Positions 53,514 to 53,636 of a stretch of DNA of 53,636 nucleotides are shown here, one piece after another. Numbering within the stretch: the stretch's first letter is position 1; each line of letters begins with the position of its first letter. Source of the stretch: an uncultured Clostridia bacterium (GTDB lineage Bacteria; Bacillota; Clostridia; Christensenellales; Aristaeellaceae); contig CAMKJS010000013.1 of NCBI GenBank assembly GCA_946413245.1, forward strand, positions 1-53,636. The letters run 5' to 3'. The position numbers were made by a program, and so were the translations under genes. The notes beneath the pieces are model-generated. The model worked only from the letters and a program-made list of their open reading frames with translations. It was not told where the DNA came from and searched no databases.

Positions 53514-53636
53514 GGTGTTCTGCCTCCTGTTTCGTAACGTTACACCCATTAGACGGTTAAGAAGGAAGAATCGGTACACAACTATAGTAAACGACATTTA
53601 TAAATTTACTTTGAACTAATCCGATAAATGTGCTAT
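53514..53636. other. AT-rich upstream region of the ECF sigma gene, cut by the window end
   Basis: The 123 bases hold no gene I can support. They contain the palindrome GTAACGTTAC (53534-53543) and AT-rich stretches that should include the sigma operon promoter, but no confident hexamer pair was found. Confidence 0.5.

Overview
The window is a chromosomal stretch from a Gram-positive bacterium of the Bacillota, most likely class Clostridia, with a GC content that looks to be in the mid-50s percent. The evidence is gene order and regulation: rplS, rbgA, rnhB, yraN, comM, dprA, topA, trmFO, hslV and hslU in one direction; phoH, pgpH, ybeY/cdd and era in the other; an HPr kinase; a PucR-type regulator; a groESL operon behind a perfect CIRCE operator; a DacF-type carboxypeptidase; and strong GGAGG ribosome binding sites with frequent TTG starts. 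A gut or rumen Clostridia lineage would fit, but that is a guess. I saw no tRNA or rRNA gene, CRISPR array, insertion sequence or prophage.

Layout. 1-2.5 kb: the end of a sugar ABC transporter ATPase, a secreted cysteine/histidine protein and a PucR-like regulator. 2.5-5.9 kb: an S41 protease, then a promoter, a structured leader with a tiny leader peptide and a terminator, followed by a TM1266-type hydrogenase-associated regulator and an ABC binding protein and permease without ATPase. 5.9-9.3 kb: a GT1 glycosyltransferase, a receiver-like protein lacking a DNA-binding domain, and an SPFH protein with two zinc ribbons. 9.3-13.7 kb (minus): a carbon-metabolism operon of FGGY kinase, HAD phosphatase, HPr kinase and ROK kinase. 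13.7-16.2 kb (minus): uppP and dacF for the cell wall. 16.2-18.4 kb: ychF and an ATP-grasp enzyme.

18.5-38.9 kb is a long plus-strand information-processing block: rplS; a DUF2461 gene and a phosphohexomutase; a 59-residue membrane protein and a DUF4230 protein; rbgA-rnhB-yraN; a 1403-residue double glycosyltransferase; then comM-dprA-topA-trmFO-hslV-hslU, proC, rnhA and a Xer-type recombinase. Many of these genes overlap by 4-14 bases and are probably co-translated.

38.9-40.9 kb holds a small cysteine-rich protein, a GNAT acetyltransferase interrupted at a run of ten A, and an RlmI-like methyltransferase. 40.9-47.1 kb (minus) runs metA, phoH, pgpH, a ybeY-cdd fusion and era. 47.2-49.3 kb is groES-groEL. 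49.4-50.5 kb is mutY. 50.5-53.5 kb (minus) is an ECF sigma factor, a membrane protein that is probably its anti-sigma factor, and a secreted solute-binding-like protein, in visibly more AT-rich DNA.

The most unusual element is the leader at about 3791-3953. It combines a good promoter, competing RNA helices, an eight-codon ORF with a near-perfect Shine-Dalgarno whose stop codon lies just past the ascending arm of an intrinsic terminator, and downstream genes for a hydrogenase-associated regulator and an orphan ABC uptake system. I could not match it to a riboswitch class I know.
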